A stretch of 64,000 nucleotides of DNA from Flammeovirga kamogawensis (GTDB lineage: Bacteria > Bacteroidota > Bacteroidia > Cytophagales > Flammeovirgaceae): the NCBI RefSeq assembly GCF_018736065.1, contig NZ_CP076128.1, positions 2,294,001 to 2,358,000 on the forward strand, read 5' to 3'. Below the pieces are notes generated by a model. It had not been told where the DNA came from, made no database searches, and worked only from the letters and a program-made list of their open reading frames with translations. The position numbers and the translations under genes were made by a program. Below, piece after piece: positions 17,898 through 25,309 of this stretch (its first letter is position 1; every line of letters begins with the position of its first letter).

Positions 17898-18632
17898 ATG
17901 GTGAAACGTCTTGGAGAATATTTACTCTTTTTACACAAGATGTTCTCAAATAGAGAATCTTTTAGTACATATTTTCGATTATTTTTTCAAGAGTGTATAA
18001 GTATAGGTATCAATTCCATTTTTTTAATTGGGTTTGTATCTCTTTTTGTAGGAGCTGTAATTGCTTTACAAATGGCTTATAATATTGTTAGTCCGCTACT
18101 TCCAAAGTATATTATCGGCTTAGCTACTAGAGAAATGATGATTCTTGAAATGGCTCCAACACTTTCTGCAATTGTTTTTGCTGGAAAAGTTGGTTCACAA
18201 ATTTCAGGAGGAATAGGTACTATGCGTATTACCGAGCAAATTGACGCATTAGAGGTAATGGGTATCAACTCAGCCTCTTACTTAGTTTTACCTAAGATAC
18301 TAGCAGGAATGATTATGCTACCATTTTTATGTATCATGGCCGGTTCCCTTGGAATTTGGGGAGGTTGGTTAGCTACAATTTTTGGAAACTTATCTCCTAC
18401 TGAAGATTATATATACGGTATTCAGAATACTTTTATACCCTTCGAAATATGGTTCGCAATAATTAAATCTTTCGTTTTTGGATTTATAGTTACTTCAATT
18501 TCTGCTTTTAAAGGATATAACGTGAAAGGCGGAGCACTTGAAGTTGGTTTAGCTAGTACAGAAGCAGTTACAACTTCTTGTATTGCTATTTTAGCTGCCG
18601 ATTTTATACTTGCAGATACTTTATTGAGCTAA
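17898..18632 (+). CDS. mlaE: MlaE-type ABC transporter permease
   Basis: 244 residues with five or so membrane helices. Matches the MlaE/YrbE permease family: FVGAVIALQMAYN, LEMAPTLSAIVFAGKVGSQISGG in pieces, the EQIDALEVMGINSASYLVLP coupling segment and a C-terminal GYNVKGGALEVGLAST. In Proteobacteria this permease moves phospholipids between the membranes with MlaF and an MCE-domain protein. The ATPase follows after three bases. The MCE partner (MlaD) is not next to it here. Confidence 0.92.
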   Translation: MVKRLGEYLLFLHKMFSNRESFSTYFRLFFQECISIGINSIFLIGFVSLFVGAVIALQMAYNIVSPLLPKYIIGLATREMMILEMAPTLSAIVFAGKVGSQISGGIGTMRITEQIDALEVMGINSASYLVLPKILAGMIMLPFLCIMAGSLGIWGGWLATIFGNLSPTEDYIYGIQNTFIPFEIWFAIIKSFVFGFIVTSISAFKGYNVKGGALEVGLASTEAVTTSCIAILAADFILADTLLS

Positions 18633-18635
18633 ACT

Positions 18636-19388
18636 ATGATTGAAGTTAAAAATATCCGTAAATCCTTTCAAGGTAAAATTGTACTTAATGATATAAGTGC
18701 AACTTTTGAAAAAGGAAGAACAAACATGATTATTGGCGCTAGTGGTACAGGTAAAAGTGTATTATTAAAAACCATAGTAGGTCTATTTAGCCCAGATAGT
18801 GGTTCTGTTTTGTATGATGGTAGAGAATTTCATTCTTCCACACATCAAATGCAAAAACAAATAAGAAGAGAGATTGGTATGCTATTTCAAGGTAGTGCAC
18901 TTTTTGACTCTATGACAGTTGCTGAAAATGTTAGGTTTCCGTTAAATATACATTCAGATTTATCCGAAAGTGAAAAAGACGATAAAGTCAATTTTTACTT
19001 AAAAAGGGTTGGTTTAGAAAATGCGGCAAATAAAATGCCTTCCGAAATTAGTGGAGGTATGCAAAAACGTGTAGGTATTGCAAGAGCTATTGTAATGAAC
19101 TCTCAATATTTATTCTGTGATGAGCCCAATTCAGGTTTGGATCCACAAACTGCTTGGATGATAGATCAATTGATACATGAAATTACTTTAGAATACAACT
19201 TAACTACTGTTATTGTGTCTCATGATATGAACTCTGTAATGGAAATAGGGGAATATATCATGTTCATGTTTGAAGGTAATAAAGTTTGGGAAGGCAATAA
19301 GGATACAATTCTTGATGCAGAACCAAAAGCGTTAAAAGATTTCTTGTTTTCAAATAAACTTGTGAGAACATTTAAAGGAATGCAATAA
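18636..19388 (+). CDS. mlaF: MlaF-type ABC transporter ATP-binding protein
   Basis: 250 residues, a complete ABC ATPase. Walker A GASGTGKS at about 34-41, Q-loop MLFQGSALFDSMTV, signature SGGMQKRVGIARAI (the MlaF-like form SGGMQKR), Walker B YLFCDEPNSGLDP and switch histidine VSHDM. It powers the MlaE permease encoded three bases upstream; the two form one operon ended by the hairpin at 19413. Substrate is presumably phospholipid by family. Confidence 0.93.
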   Translation: MIEVKNIRKSFQGKIVLNDISATFEKGRTNMIIGASGTGKSVLLKTIVGLFSPDSGSVLYDGREFHSSTHQMQKQIRREIGMLFQGSALFDSMTVAENVRFPLNIHSDLSESEKDDKVNFYLKRVGLENAANKMPSEISGGMQKRVGIARAIVMNSQYLFCDEPNSGLDPQTAWMIDQLIHEITLEYNLTTVIVSHDMNSVMEIGEYIMFMFEGNKVWEGNKDTILDAEPKALKDFLFSNKLVRTFKGMQ

Positions 19389-19412
19389 CATTTTTCTTGA
19401 AAAGAATACTAT

Positions 19413-19441
19413 AAGGTGCTCAAATGAGTGCCTTTTTTTTA
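19413..19441 (+). terminator. Terminator of the mlaE-mlaF operon
   Basis: AAGGTGCTCA and TGAGTGCCTT pair (two G-U pairs) and lead into eight T residues, about 25 bases past the mlaF stop. Confidence 0.8.
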
Positions 19442-19638
19442 TTCTTTTCTGTAAAATCACTTAAAAAATTAACATAGATCAATAGAATTAACCATCTAAT
19501 TATCAACAACTTAACTATAAACAGTCATTAACTAAGAAATATAACTTATGTTCAACCTTAAACATAAGGTGCCGTTATATATTCCTGTAGCCACAAAATG
19601 GCAATCAATTTAATAATTTATACTACTATATTATAACT

Positions 19639-20166
19639 ATGAAAAATTTAAAAAATATTCTATTTACAGCTATCTTTTTATGTCTTGCAACTTTAGGGTT
19701 TGCTCAAGAATCTCAATCTTCTTCAGAAGAATATTATAAAGGAAAAGGTCAATTGAATGTTGGTTTAGGAGTTGGCTTTAATAATGGAAGTACCGGTATT
19801 ATGGCTGACTATGAGTTTATGAACTTAGGACAAGATTTTACATTAGCAGCTGCTGTGTCTTACTATGGATGGTCTTCTTCTTATGCAAAGTATAGTACTA
19901 TTGGTTTAGGGGTGAGATTTAGATGGTATGCTGATAGAGTTTTAGGTATTACAAATAAGAAATGGGACGTTTTTGCATCTGGAGATGTTGGTTTTGGTAT
20001 ATCTAGTACAAACTATAATGATGGTTATGAAAACCATGGAGGAAATAATGTATCGCCTATTTATTGGGGAATTGGTATTGGTGGTAAATACCATATTAAT
20101 GATAAAATTGGCTTACATGCAATCATAGGTACAGGAGCTCAATTTGGTGTTACTTTTGGTTTATAA
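19639..20166 (+). CDS. Small outer-membrane beta-barrel, subfamily A (array copy 1)
   Basis: 175 residues. Signal peptide about 1-22 (ending LGFAQ), a short serine-rich linker, then alternating amphipathic strands: GQLNVGLGVGFNNGS, LGVRFRWYADRVLGI, KWDVFASGDVGFGIS, IYWGIGIGGKYHINDKIG and a final FGVTFGL strand. The likely fold is an eight-stranded barrel of the OmpX/OmpA size class. It has the subfamily A hallmark RFRWYADRVL and shares it with copies at 21064 and 21746. It has its own terminator. Function unknown. Confidence 0.8.
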   Translation: MKNLKNILFTAIFLCLATLGFAQESQSSSEEYYKGKGQLNVGLGVGFNNGSTGIMADYEFMNLGQDFTLAAAVSYYGWSSSYAKYSTIGLGVRFRWYADRVLGITNKKWDVFASGDVGFGISSTNYNDGYENHGGNNVSPIYWGIGIGGKYHINDKIGLHAIIGTGAQFGVTFGL

Positions 20167-20185
20167 TACAGAAAATTAAATCCGT

Positions 20186-20226
20186 AAGATCCACCTAAGG
20201 CGTATTGCTTTAGGTGGATCTTTTTA
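20186..20226 (+). terminator. Terminator after barrel copy 1
   Basis: AAGATCCACCTAA pairs with TTAGGTGGATCTT, followed by TTTTAT. Confidence 0.85.
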
Positions 20227-20344
20227 TATTAAAAAACCTTTTTATTCCTAAACTATCACTACTAACTTAACTATGTATATTGTTATAATTATAAAATAAA
20301 TTTCTGTAGCCTCCAATATCACTTTATTAAACAAAGTCAATTAT

Positions 20345-20357
20345 ATTGCGTCGCAAT
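20345..20357. promoter_or_regulatory. 13-base palindrome upstream of barrel copy 2
   Basis: ATTGCG-T-CGCAAT is a perfect inverted repeat 27 bases before the ATG at 20384. It is GC-richer than its surroundings and could be an operator. A related upstream motif TTYCTGTAGCC occurs before copies 1 (19582-19592) and 2 (20301-20311). Confidence 0.3.
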
Positions 20358-20383
20358 TATTTTTACTACTTAACAAACAAGTA

Positions 20384-20944
20384 ATGTTTAACAAAGGATT
20401 CACTATCAAAAGTATTTCTATCTTAGGAATAATGCTAATTAGTTCTTTAGCTTTTGCACAAAAGCCTAAGTACAACAAAAAATCAAATAACTACTCAAAC
20501 AGTTCAGCTTTCTATATTAATACTGGAGTTGGTTTTAGTGGACATGGAGTACCTTTCTATATTGGTTTTGACTACAATGATGTTCACCCCGATATCTCTT
20601 TAGGTGGTTCATTTGGTATTCGTAATTGGAGTAGAGCACATAAAGATCATTACCATGATTATAGATCGTGGAATATTTCTTTTAATGGTAACTACCATTT
20701 TAATCGTATTATGAATATTCCTAATAATTTTGATTTCTACGCTGGCCTTAATATTGGTTATTACAATTATAAAGAGAAAGATGACCATTTTCATGATGAA
20801 TGGGCTTATTACAATTCTGGAATGGGTATCGGTTTACAAATTGGTGGTAGATGGTTTATAACAGACGTTATTGGCTTAAACTTGCAATTTGGAGGTGGAT
20901 CACAATATACAGGTGGTAATTTTGGAGTAACATTTAGATTGTAA
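20384..20944 (+). CDS. Small outer-membrane beta-barrel, subfamily B (array copy 2)
   Basis: 186 residues with a signal peptide (about 1-23, ending AFAQ). Beta-strands include FYINTGVGFSGHGVPFYIG, HPDISLGGSFGI, NISFNGNYHFNRIMN, NFDFYAGLNIGYYN, LQIGGRWFITDVIGLNLQF and the final FGVTFRL. Two loops are rich in histidine and acid (HKDHYHDY at about 86-93 and DDHFHDEW), which could bind metal. The partner in the array is copy 5 (22435). No terminator follows it, but a -7 box precedes copy 3. Confidence 0.8.
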   Translation: MFNKGFTIKSISILGIMLISSLAFAQKPKYNKKSNNYSNSSAFYINTGVGFSGHGVPFYIGFDYNDVHPDISLGGSFGIRNWSRAHKDHYHDYRSWNISFNGNYHFNRIMNIPNNFDFYAGLNIGYYNYKEKDDHFHDEWAYYNSGMGIGLQIGGRWFITDVIGLNLQFGGGSQYTGGNFGVTFRL

Positions 20945-21022
20945 CAACCTAATAGACAAGACACTCTATGAATATGGTTAATTTTTATTAAAATAAATAT
21001 ATGTTAAATCTTAGATATTATG

Positions 21023-21030
21023 TATGTTTG
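21023..21030 (+). promoter_or_regulatory. -7 promoter box TATGTTTG before barrel copy 3
   Basis: Exact TAnnTTTG match, 33 bases before the ATG at 21064. No clear -33 element. Confidence 0.45.
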
Positions 21031-21063
21031 TATTACTAATAAAAAATAACTCAACCTTTCATA

Positions 21064-21549
21064 ATGAAAAATCTATTCAATCTAATCTTAACTTTAGGAT
21101 TTATTTTCTTAACGTCTTCTGCTTTTGCTCAAACATCTAAAGGTGGTGGTGCAAATTATCAAGGACCTAAAACGTTAAACGTTGGTTTAACTTCCGGATT
21201 TGGTAAATACTTAGGCGTTCAAGCAGACTACGAGATTGCTAAATTAGGGCAAGACTTTACAGTAGGTGCTTCTGTAGCATTTCAATCATGGTCAAGTGGA
21301 GAAAATTCTAATGGAGATACTTCTTTTGCAATTGGTGCTCGTTTTAGATGGTATGCAGACAGAGTGTTAAACATCACTCACCCTAAATGGGATGTATTTG
21401 CTAATGGTGATATCGGATTCAACATTAATGGACCTAACGGTTTATGGTGGGGTGTTGGTATCGGTGGTAAATTCCACATCAGCGAATCATTCGGTTTACA
21501 AGCAATTATTGGTTCTGGTGCACAACTTGGTGTTACTTTCCAATTCTAG
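21064..21549 (+). CDS. Small outer-membrane beta-barrel, subfamily A (array copy 3)
   Basis: 161 residues, the shortest of the five. Signal peptide about 1-22 (ending AFAQ), a glycine-rich linker (SKGGGANYQG), then barrel strands with the subfamily hallmark ARFRWYADRVLNITHPKWD and final GVTFQF. A block of about 33 residues is identical to copy 4 apart from its ends, although the DNA differs at many third codon positions, so the protein is being conserved. Own promoter box and own terminator. Confidence 0.8.
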   Translation: MKNLFNLILTLGFIFLTSSAFAQTSKGGGANYQGPKTLNVGLTSGFGKYLGVQADYEIAKLGQDFTVGASVAFQSWSSGENSNGDTSFAIGARFRWYADRVLNITHPKWDVFANGDIGFNINGPNGLWWGVGIGGKFHISESFGLQAIIGSGAQLGVTFQF

Positions 21550-21565
21550 TAAAAAATTACTTTAG

Positions 21566-21608
21566 TAAAAAAGCATATTCATTATTAAATGGGTATGCTT
21601 TTTTTTAT
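21566..21608 (+). terminator. Terminator after barrel copy 3
   Basis: AAAAAAGCATA pairs with TATGCTTTTTT; the stem can extend inward by G-U pairs. A long T-run follows. Confidence 0.8.
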
Positions 21609-21745
21609 TTAAAATATGTAGTTGTACAGTTTCAAGAAAAAATTTTGAAGTAATAAGATTATTTTATTATTAATCATTAACATACGTAAGTTCATTGTAT
21701 ATTAATTGAGTAAAACCATTAATTAATCCTTAACTACGTTTATTT

Positions 21746-22291
21746 ATGAAGACAAAAATTAACTATATCTTATTTCTTTTAATGCTTATAGGAGCTTCTC
21801 TTTCTTCCTATGGGCAAAATGATGACAACAAAAAAAGTGGTGGAGGAAAAAGTGCTGGCAGTGGTAATTATGCAGGTGTCAACAATCTTAATTTAGGATT
21901 AGTAACCTATTGGAGTCACAGTGGTTCTCTTGCTTTCCAAGCCGATTATGAGTTTAACCTTGCAAGAGATTTTACTGTTGGACCTTCCGTTAGTTATTCT
22001 TCATGGAAGAATAATAATTACAACTACTACAACATTGGTCTAGGAGCACGTTTTAGATGGTATGCAGATAGAGTACTAAATATTACTCACCCAAAATGGG
22101 ATGTATTTGCTAATGGCGATATTGGATTTAATATAAATGGCAATAACGTTCCTGACGGTCAGAATGCAACAAGTTATTCTGCATTATGGCTAGGGATTGG
22201 TATAGGTGGTAAATTCCACTTTAACGAAAAAATTGGTTTACAACTTATTATTGGTAGTGGTGCTCAAATTGGTATCCACTTCGGATTATAA
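21746..22291 (+). CDS. Small outer-membrane beta-barrel, subfamily A (array copy 4)
   Basis: 181 residues with a signal peptide (about 1-23, ending SSYGQ) and a longer Gly/Ser/Lys linker (KKSGGGKSAGSGNYAG at about 28-43). Barrel strands follow with ARFRWYADRVLNITHPKWD, LWLGIGIGGKFHFNEKIG and final IGIHFGL. Closest to copy 3. The linker resembles those in copies 3 and 5 and probably sits in the periplasm or in a surface loop. Own terminator. Confidence 0.8.
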   Translation: MKTKINYILFLLMLIGASLSSYGQNDDNKKSGGGKSAGSGNYAGVNNLNLGLVTYWSHSGSLAFQADYEFNLARDFTVGPSVSYSSWKNNNYNYYNIGLGARFRWYADRVLNITHPKWDVFANGDIGFNINGNNVPDGQNATSYSALWLGIGIGGKFHFNEKIGLQLIIGSGAQIGIHFGL

Positions 22292-22319
22292 GAACTATTC
22301 AATAATTAATACTCTTATT

Positions 22320-22354
22320 CAGTCAACTTATTTTTATGAGTTGACTGTTTTTTT
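22320..22354 (+). terminator. Terminator after barrel copy 4
   Basis: CAGTCAACT pairs with AGTTGACTG and is followed by seven T residues. Confidence 0.85.
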
Positions 22355-22400
22355 ATAATACTTTACCACTTAACATTAACTAAACTACTTGTCTGAAGTA

Positions 22401-22408
22401 TAAATTTG
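22401..22408 (+). promoter_or_regulatory. -7 promoter box TAAATTTG before barrel copy 5
   Basis: Exact TAnnTTTG match, 26 bases before the ATG at 22435, downstream of the copy 4 terminator. Confidence 0.45.
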
Positions 22409-22434
22409 TCTGTTTTTAATTTTAAAATAGAAAT

Positions 22435-22977
22435 ATGACTAAGAAACTATTCAGATATACAGTACTACTGTCCCTAGGATTACTGTATTCGGTTCATTTA
22501 AATGCACAAGATACAAGCAATAAAAAATCTACAAATACTACATCTCAAACTTCTTCAAAAAGTGGTGGTGCTAATTATTCTTCAGGTCACGCATGGTATT
22601 TAAATGCTGGTTTTGGATTTAGTAATCATGGAATTCCCTTTTACCTTGGAGCAGAATATAATGGGCTGCATCCTGATATTTCTGTTGGTGGTGTATTTTC
22701 ATTTCACAATAAATGGGATGATAAAAACCATAACGCCTGGACGCTATCTGCATTAGGTAACTATCATTTTAATAGATTATTAAATCTAACATCTGAATGG
22801 GATGTATATGCCGGTGCTAATGTTGGCTTCTACGGCTACAGTAATAACAGTACTGGCTTCGGCGGAGGTATTCAAGTTGGTGGTAGATGGTTTATTAATG
22901 ACTTTATAGGTCTAAACTTACAATTTGGAGGAGGCACCGTTTCTGGTGGGCAATTTGGTGTTACCTTTAGATTATAA
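22435..22977 (+). CDS. Small outer-membrane beta-barrel, subfamily B (array copy 5)
   Basis: 180 residues. Signal peptide about 1-24 (ending HLNAQ), a Ser/Thr/Lys linker (about 26-47), then strands matching copy 2: WYLNAGFGFSNHGIPFYLG, HPDISVGGVFSF, GNYHFNRLLN, EWDVYAGANVGFYGY, GGRWFINDFIGLNLQFGGG and the identical ending FGVTFRL. The histidine-rich loops of copy 2 are much reduced here. Own promoter box and terminator. Function unknown. Confidence 0.8.
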   Translation: MTKKLFRYTVLLSLGLLYSVHLNAQDTSNKKSTNTTSQTSSKSGGANYSSGHAWYLNAGFGFSNHGIPFYLGAEYNGLHPDISVGGVFSFHNKWDDKNHNAWTLSALGNYHFNRLLNLTSEWDVYAGANVGFYGYSNNSTGFGGGIQVGGRWFINDFIGLNLQFGGGTVSGGQFGVTFRL

Positions 22978-22998
22978 AAATAATATTAGTAATACAAG

Positions 22999-23029
22999 AA
23001 AAGCGGCGTCATAACATGAGCCGCTTTTT
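22999..23029 (+). terminator. Terminator after barrel copy 5
   Basis: AAAAGCGGC pairs with GCCGCTTTTT around a 12-base loop. It may also stop transcripts from the minus-strand gene at 23143. Confidence 0.85.
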
Positions 23030-23142
23030 CTATTTTAAGTGTAATATTCTTATCCCCTAAGACATACTACTTATCTTTTATATATTTAATAATTTATTAC
23101 TTACTTTGGATGACTAAATAATAAACAATTCCCTATTTACTT

Positions 23143-23385
23143 CTAACTAGCAACCTTTAGATAACCTGTAAGGTTTGTCACATGAAAACTTTGATGTATC
23201 TCTTCTTGCATCCATCCTTTTACTCTAACAGTATAAGATCTTTCTGCATAACCCTTAAGAATTTTAACTCCTATTGGCTTTAATACTAATAAAGTATCAT
23301 TTCCATTTTCAGATATTAAAGTAGCAAGGGTCTTGTTTCCTTCATGTCTTACATCACTTAAAATTCCTTTTAGTATTGTTCTCAT
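23143..23385 (-). CDS. Small hypothetical protein, 80 aa
   Basis: Not recognised. Basic, beta-strand-rich by eye (TLLVLKPIGVKILKG, SYTVRVKGWMQEE), without signal peptide or membrane helix. It reads as a compact OB- or SH3-like barrel, but that is only an impression. It stands alone between the barrel array and the gene at 23539. Confidence 0.55.
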   Translation of the reverse strand: MRTILKGILSDVRHEGNKTLATLISENGNDTLLVLKPIGVKILKGYAERSYTVRVKGWMQEEIHQSFHVTNLTGYLKVAS

Positions 23386-23483
23386 GCGTCTAATAATTGA
23401 TTATCTTGATGATTCAAATATAAACACTTTAATGTTTAAATAAAAGTCATTGTTGAATTTTTGATCAAAAAAAAGGTGAAGAC

Positions 23484-23516
23484 AAAAAAAAACTCTACCA
23501 TTTCTGCTAGAGTTTT
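23484..23516 (-). terminator. Terminator after the 120-aa gene
   Basis: On the minus strand AAAACTCTA and TAGAGTTTT pair around a ten-base loop, followed by nine T residues. It lies just past the stop at 23539. Confidence 0.8.
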
Positions 23517-23538
23517 CATTCACTATTTAATAAGTGAT

Positions 23539-23901
23539 CTATTTCTTTTTTTGGAAAGCTGGACAATCTTCAACATTAAAGATTCTTACTAAACCATTAA
23601 CTAGTTCTTCTGTAGTAAAATTAGTAGTACCATTACTAACTTGAGTTTCTAAAAGCTGTAACACTTGGTTTACATAACCTTCTGCAATACCTGCTACAGT
23701 TACTCTAGCCTCTTCTGATAATTGTTTTTTAAACCTATCAAGTTCACCGTCCACAAAATTCATAAATAATTTACGTACTTCTTCTTTTGCATCTGATACA
23801 GAAGAAGCAATACGCTTTCTATGATAAGGGCAAAACCCTTCTAAAGCTTTTTTATCTTGTTGGAGCAACAAATTTTTTATAGAAGATTCTAGACGCTGCA
23901 T
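23539..23901 (-). CDS. Hypothetical helical protein, 120 aa
   Basis: Not recognised. Mostly helical and charged; soluble in appearance. Two cysteine-proline pairs stand out, one near the start (GFCPYHRKR) and one near the end (EDCPAFQKKK), which could form a disulfide or a metal site. A candidate -7 box (TACTTTTG, 23932-23939) lies 31 bases upstream and a strong terminator follows, so it appears to be a stand-alone unit. Confidence 0.65.
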   Translation of the reverse strand: MQRLESSIKNLLLQQDKKALEGFCPYHRKRIASSVSDAKEEVRKLFMNFVDGELDRFKKQLSEEARVTVAGIAEGYVNQVLQLLETQVSNGTTNFTTEELVNGLVRIFNVEDCPAFQKKK

Positions 23902-23931
23902 AATTTAATTAGGTGCATTTTTCCTCAATAG

Positions 23932-23939
23932 CAAAAGTA
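23932..23939 (-). promoter_or_regulatory. -7 promoter box TACTTTTG (minus strand)
   Basis: Exact TAnnTTTG match reading leftward, 30 bases before the ATG at 23901. A TTTG lies further upstream (23965-23968 on the opposite strand), slightly farther than the usual spacing. Confidence 0.45.
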
Positions 23940-24076
23940 AGAATTTTTATTTTTTTTACACTAACAAAAACGACTTTTTATCTAAATCAACGTAAATAGA
24001 GTGTTAAATACAGTCACTTTATTAATTAACTAAACTATAATTTAACTTAAAAGAACTAATTATTCAATACAATTGT

Positions 24077-24808
24077 TTAAATAAGTTGCATTAAGTCATC
24101 AACTTTTATTGGAGCTGATTTTATAAAACCTTCTGCAAATTGAGCATTTACTCTTTGTCCATACTCTCTTGCTCTTGCTTCTAAAAACTGCATAAACTGA
24201 GGAGTAGAAATAAATGTTTGAGGTTCGCCGGGAGCTGCATCTGCATTTTCTCCAACAAAGAACTGAGAACCAAATGCTTTTATCGCTTCCACTTTAGTTT
24301 CCCATTCTGAGGTAACATCCACAACAAAATCTGGCATTAAGAAATTGGATTGTATCATATGAAATACATTCTTTGGTCGCCAAGGTTCTTGTTCTATACC
24401 ATTTTCAATAGTGATAATTTTTCTTAAACCACTCATAAAACAAGCATCCAATACTAACCTTGCTCCTTTACCATGATCTGGGTGCCTATCCTCTGGTGCG
24501 TTCGTTATTATTAATTCAGGCTGATATTTTCGAATTATTCTAGAAACTTCTTTTTGATGTTCTGCATCATTTTTAAAGAAGAAATCCGCAAACCCTAAGT
24601 TATCACGTACAGCCAATCCCATTATTTTAGAAGCATTTTCGGCCTCTTCCATTCTTAGTTCGGGTGTTCCTCTTGTGCCCATTTCACCTTTAGTAAGATC
24701 AACTACTCCAACCTTTTTACCTTGTTGAATAGCTTTAATGAGTGTACCAGAACAGCTTAATTCAGCATCATCTGGATGTGCACAAATAACTAATATATCT
24801 AATTTCAT
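24077..24808 (-). CDS. bshB1: Bacillithiol biosynthesis deacetylase BshB1
   Basis: 243 residues from the internal Met (MKLDILVICAHPDD); a longer reading adds 15 residues overlapping the preceding gene. It is a LmbE/PIG-L-type zinc deacetylase. The zinc ligands are seen in HPDD (His11, Asp14) and in DRHPDHGKG (His112). It should remove acetyl from N-acetylglucosaminyl-malate, the second step of bacillithiol synthesis in the cytoplasm. Strong BshB1 features are VDLTKGEMGTRGTPELR and the C-terminal AREYGQRVNAQFAEGF. It starts 14 bases after a SnoaL-like lipoprotein gene, so they are likely co-transcribed. bshA and bshC are not in the window. Confidence 0.92.
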   Translation of the reverse strand: MKLDILVICAHPDDAELSCSGTLIKAIQQGKKVGVVDLTKGEMGTRGTPELRMEEAENASKIMGLAVRDNLGFADFFFKNDAEHQKEVSRIIRKYQPELIITNAPEDRHPDHGKGARLVLDACFMSGLRKIITIENGIEQEPWRPKNVFHMIQSNFLMPDFVVDVTSEWETKVEAIKAFGSQFFVGENADAAPGEPQTFISTPQFMQFLEARAREYGQRVNAQFAEGFIKSAPIKVDDLMQLI

Positions 24809-24822
24809 TTGTATATGTTTTT

Positions 24823-25254
24823 TTAACTTGAGTGATCTGCAATTATTACCCACTGTCCATCAACCTTTTTCCAAATTAAGGAAAAGTGGCCTTCTAAGTT
24901 TCCTGCTTCTCTAGTTAGGTGCCATTTGCCTATAACCATAGCAACATTATCAGCCAAGATCTCTTTCTTAAGTATTGTGAACTTTAGTTTCCCCATTGCT
25001 TTTTGATCTGGGTAACCTTTAATGTAGTTCTTTAAAGTCGAATCCCATTCTTTTGTAACACCACTTTTTCCAATAAAAAGTAAGCTATCAGAATGTAGGT
25101 AACCATTCATAAAACCTTCTAAATCTGCTGTATTCCATGCAGCTTCTTGGGTAAGTAATATTGCCTCAATGTCTGCCAAATTTTGAGTGTCAGAGTTAGG
25201 TCTAGAACAACTGAATAGAACAGATAGTAAAGTAATCAGTAAATATTTTAACAT
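24823..25254 (-). CDS. SnoaL/DUF4440-like lipoprotein
   Basis: 143 residues from the ATG at 25252-25254; the longer open frame upstream is not supported because it runs through the hflX terminator. A lipoprotein signal with lipobox LFSCS precedes an NTF2-like domain (IEAILLTQEAAWNTADLEGFMNGY, GKWHLTREAGNLEGHFSLIWKK and the ending WVIIADHSS). Such cone-shaped domains bind small molecules or are enzymes, here of unknown role. Lipid-anchored in the envelope. Co-directional with bshB1. Confidence 0.82.
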   Translation of the reverse strand: MLKYLLITLLSVLFSCSRPNSDTQNLADIEAILLTQEAAWNTADLEGFMNGYLHSDSLLFIGKSGVTKEWDSTLKNYIKGYPDQKAMGKLKFTILKKEILADNVAMVIGKWHLTREAGNLEGHFSLIWKKVDGQWVIIADHSS

Positions 25255-25270
25255 GATAATGATATAATCT

Positions 25271-25305
25271 AAAAAGAGACGTAAATGTTTATCTACGTCT
25301 CTTTT
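25271..25305 (-). terminator. hflX terminator
   Basis: AAAAGAGACGTA and its complement TACGTCTCTTTT form a stem ending in T residues on the minus strand, immediately past the hflX stop (25310). Confidence 0.85.
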
Positions 25306-25309
25306 GTAC

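Noticed and set aside
24809-24853. Longer start for bshB1
   Set aside because: It overlaps the preceding gene and adds residues before the conserved MKLDILVICAHPDD beginning.
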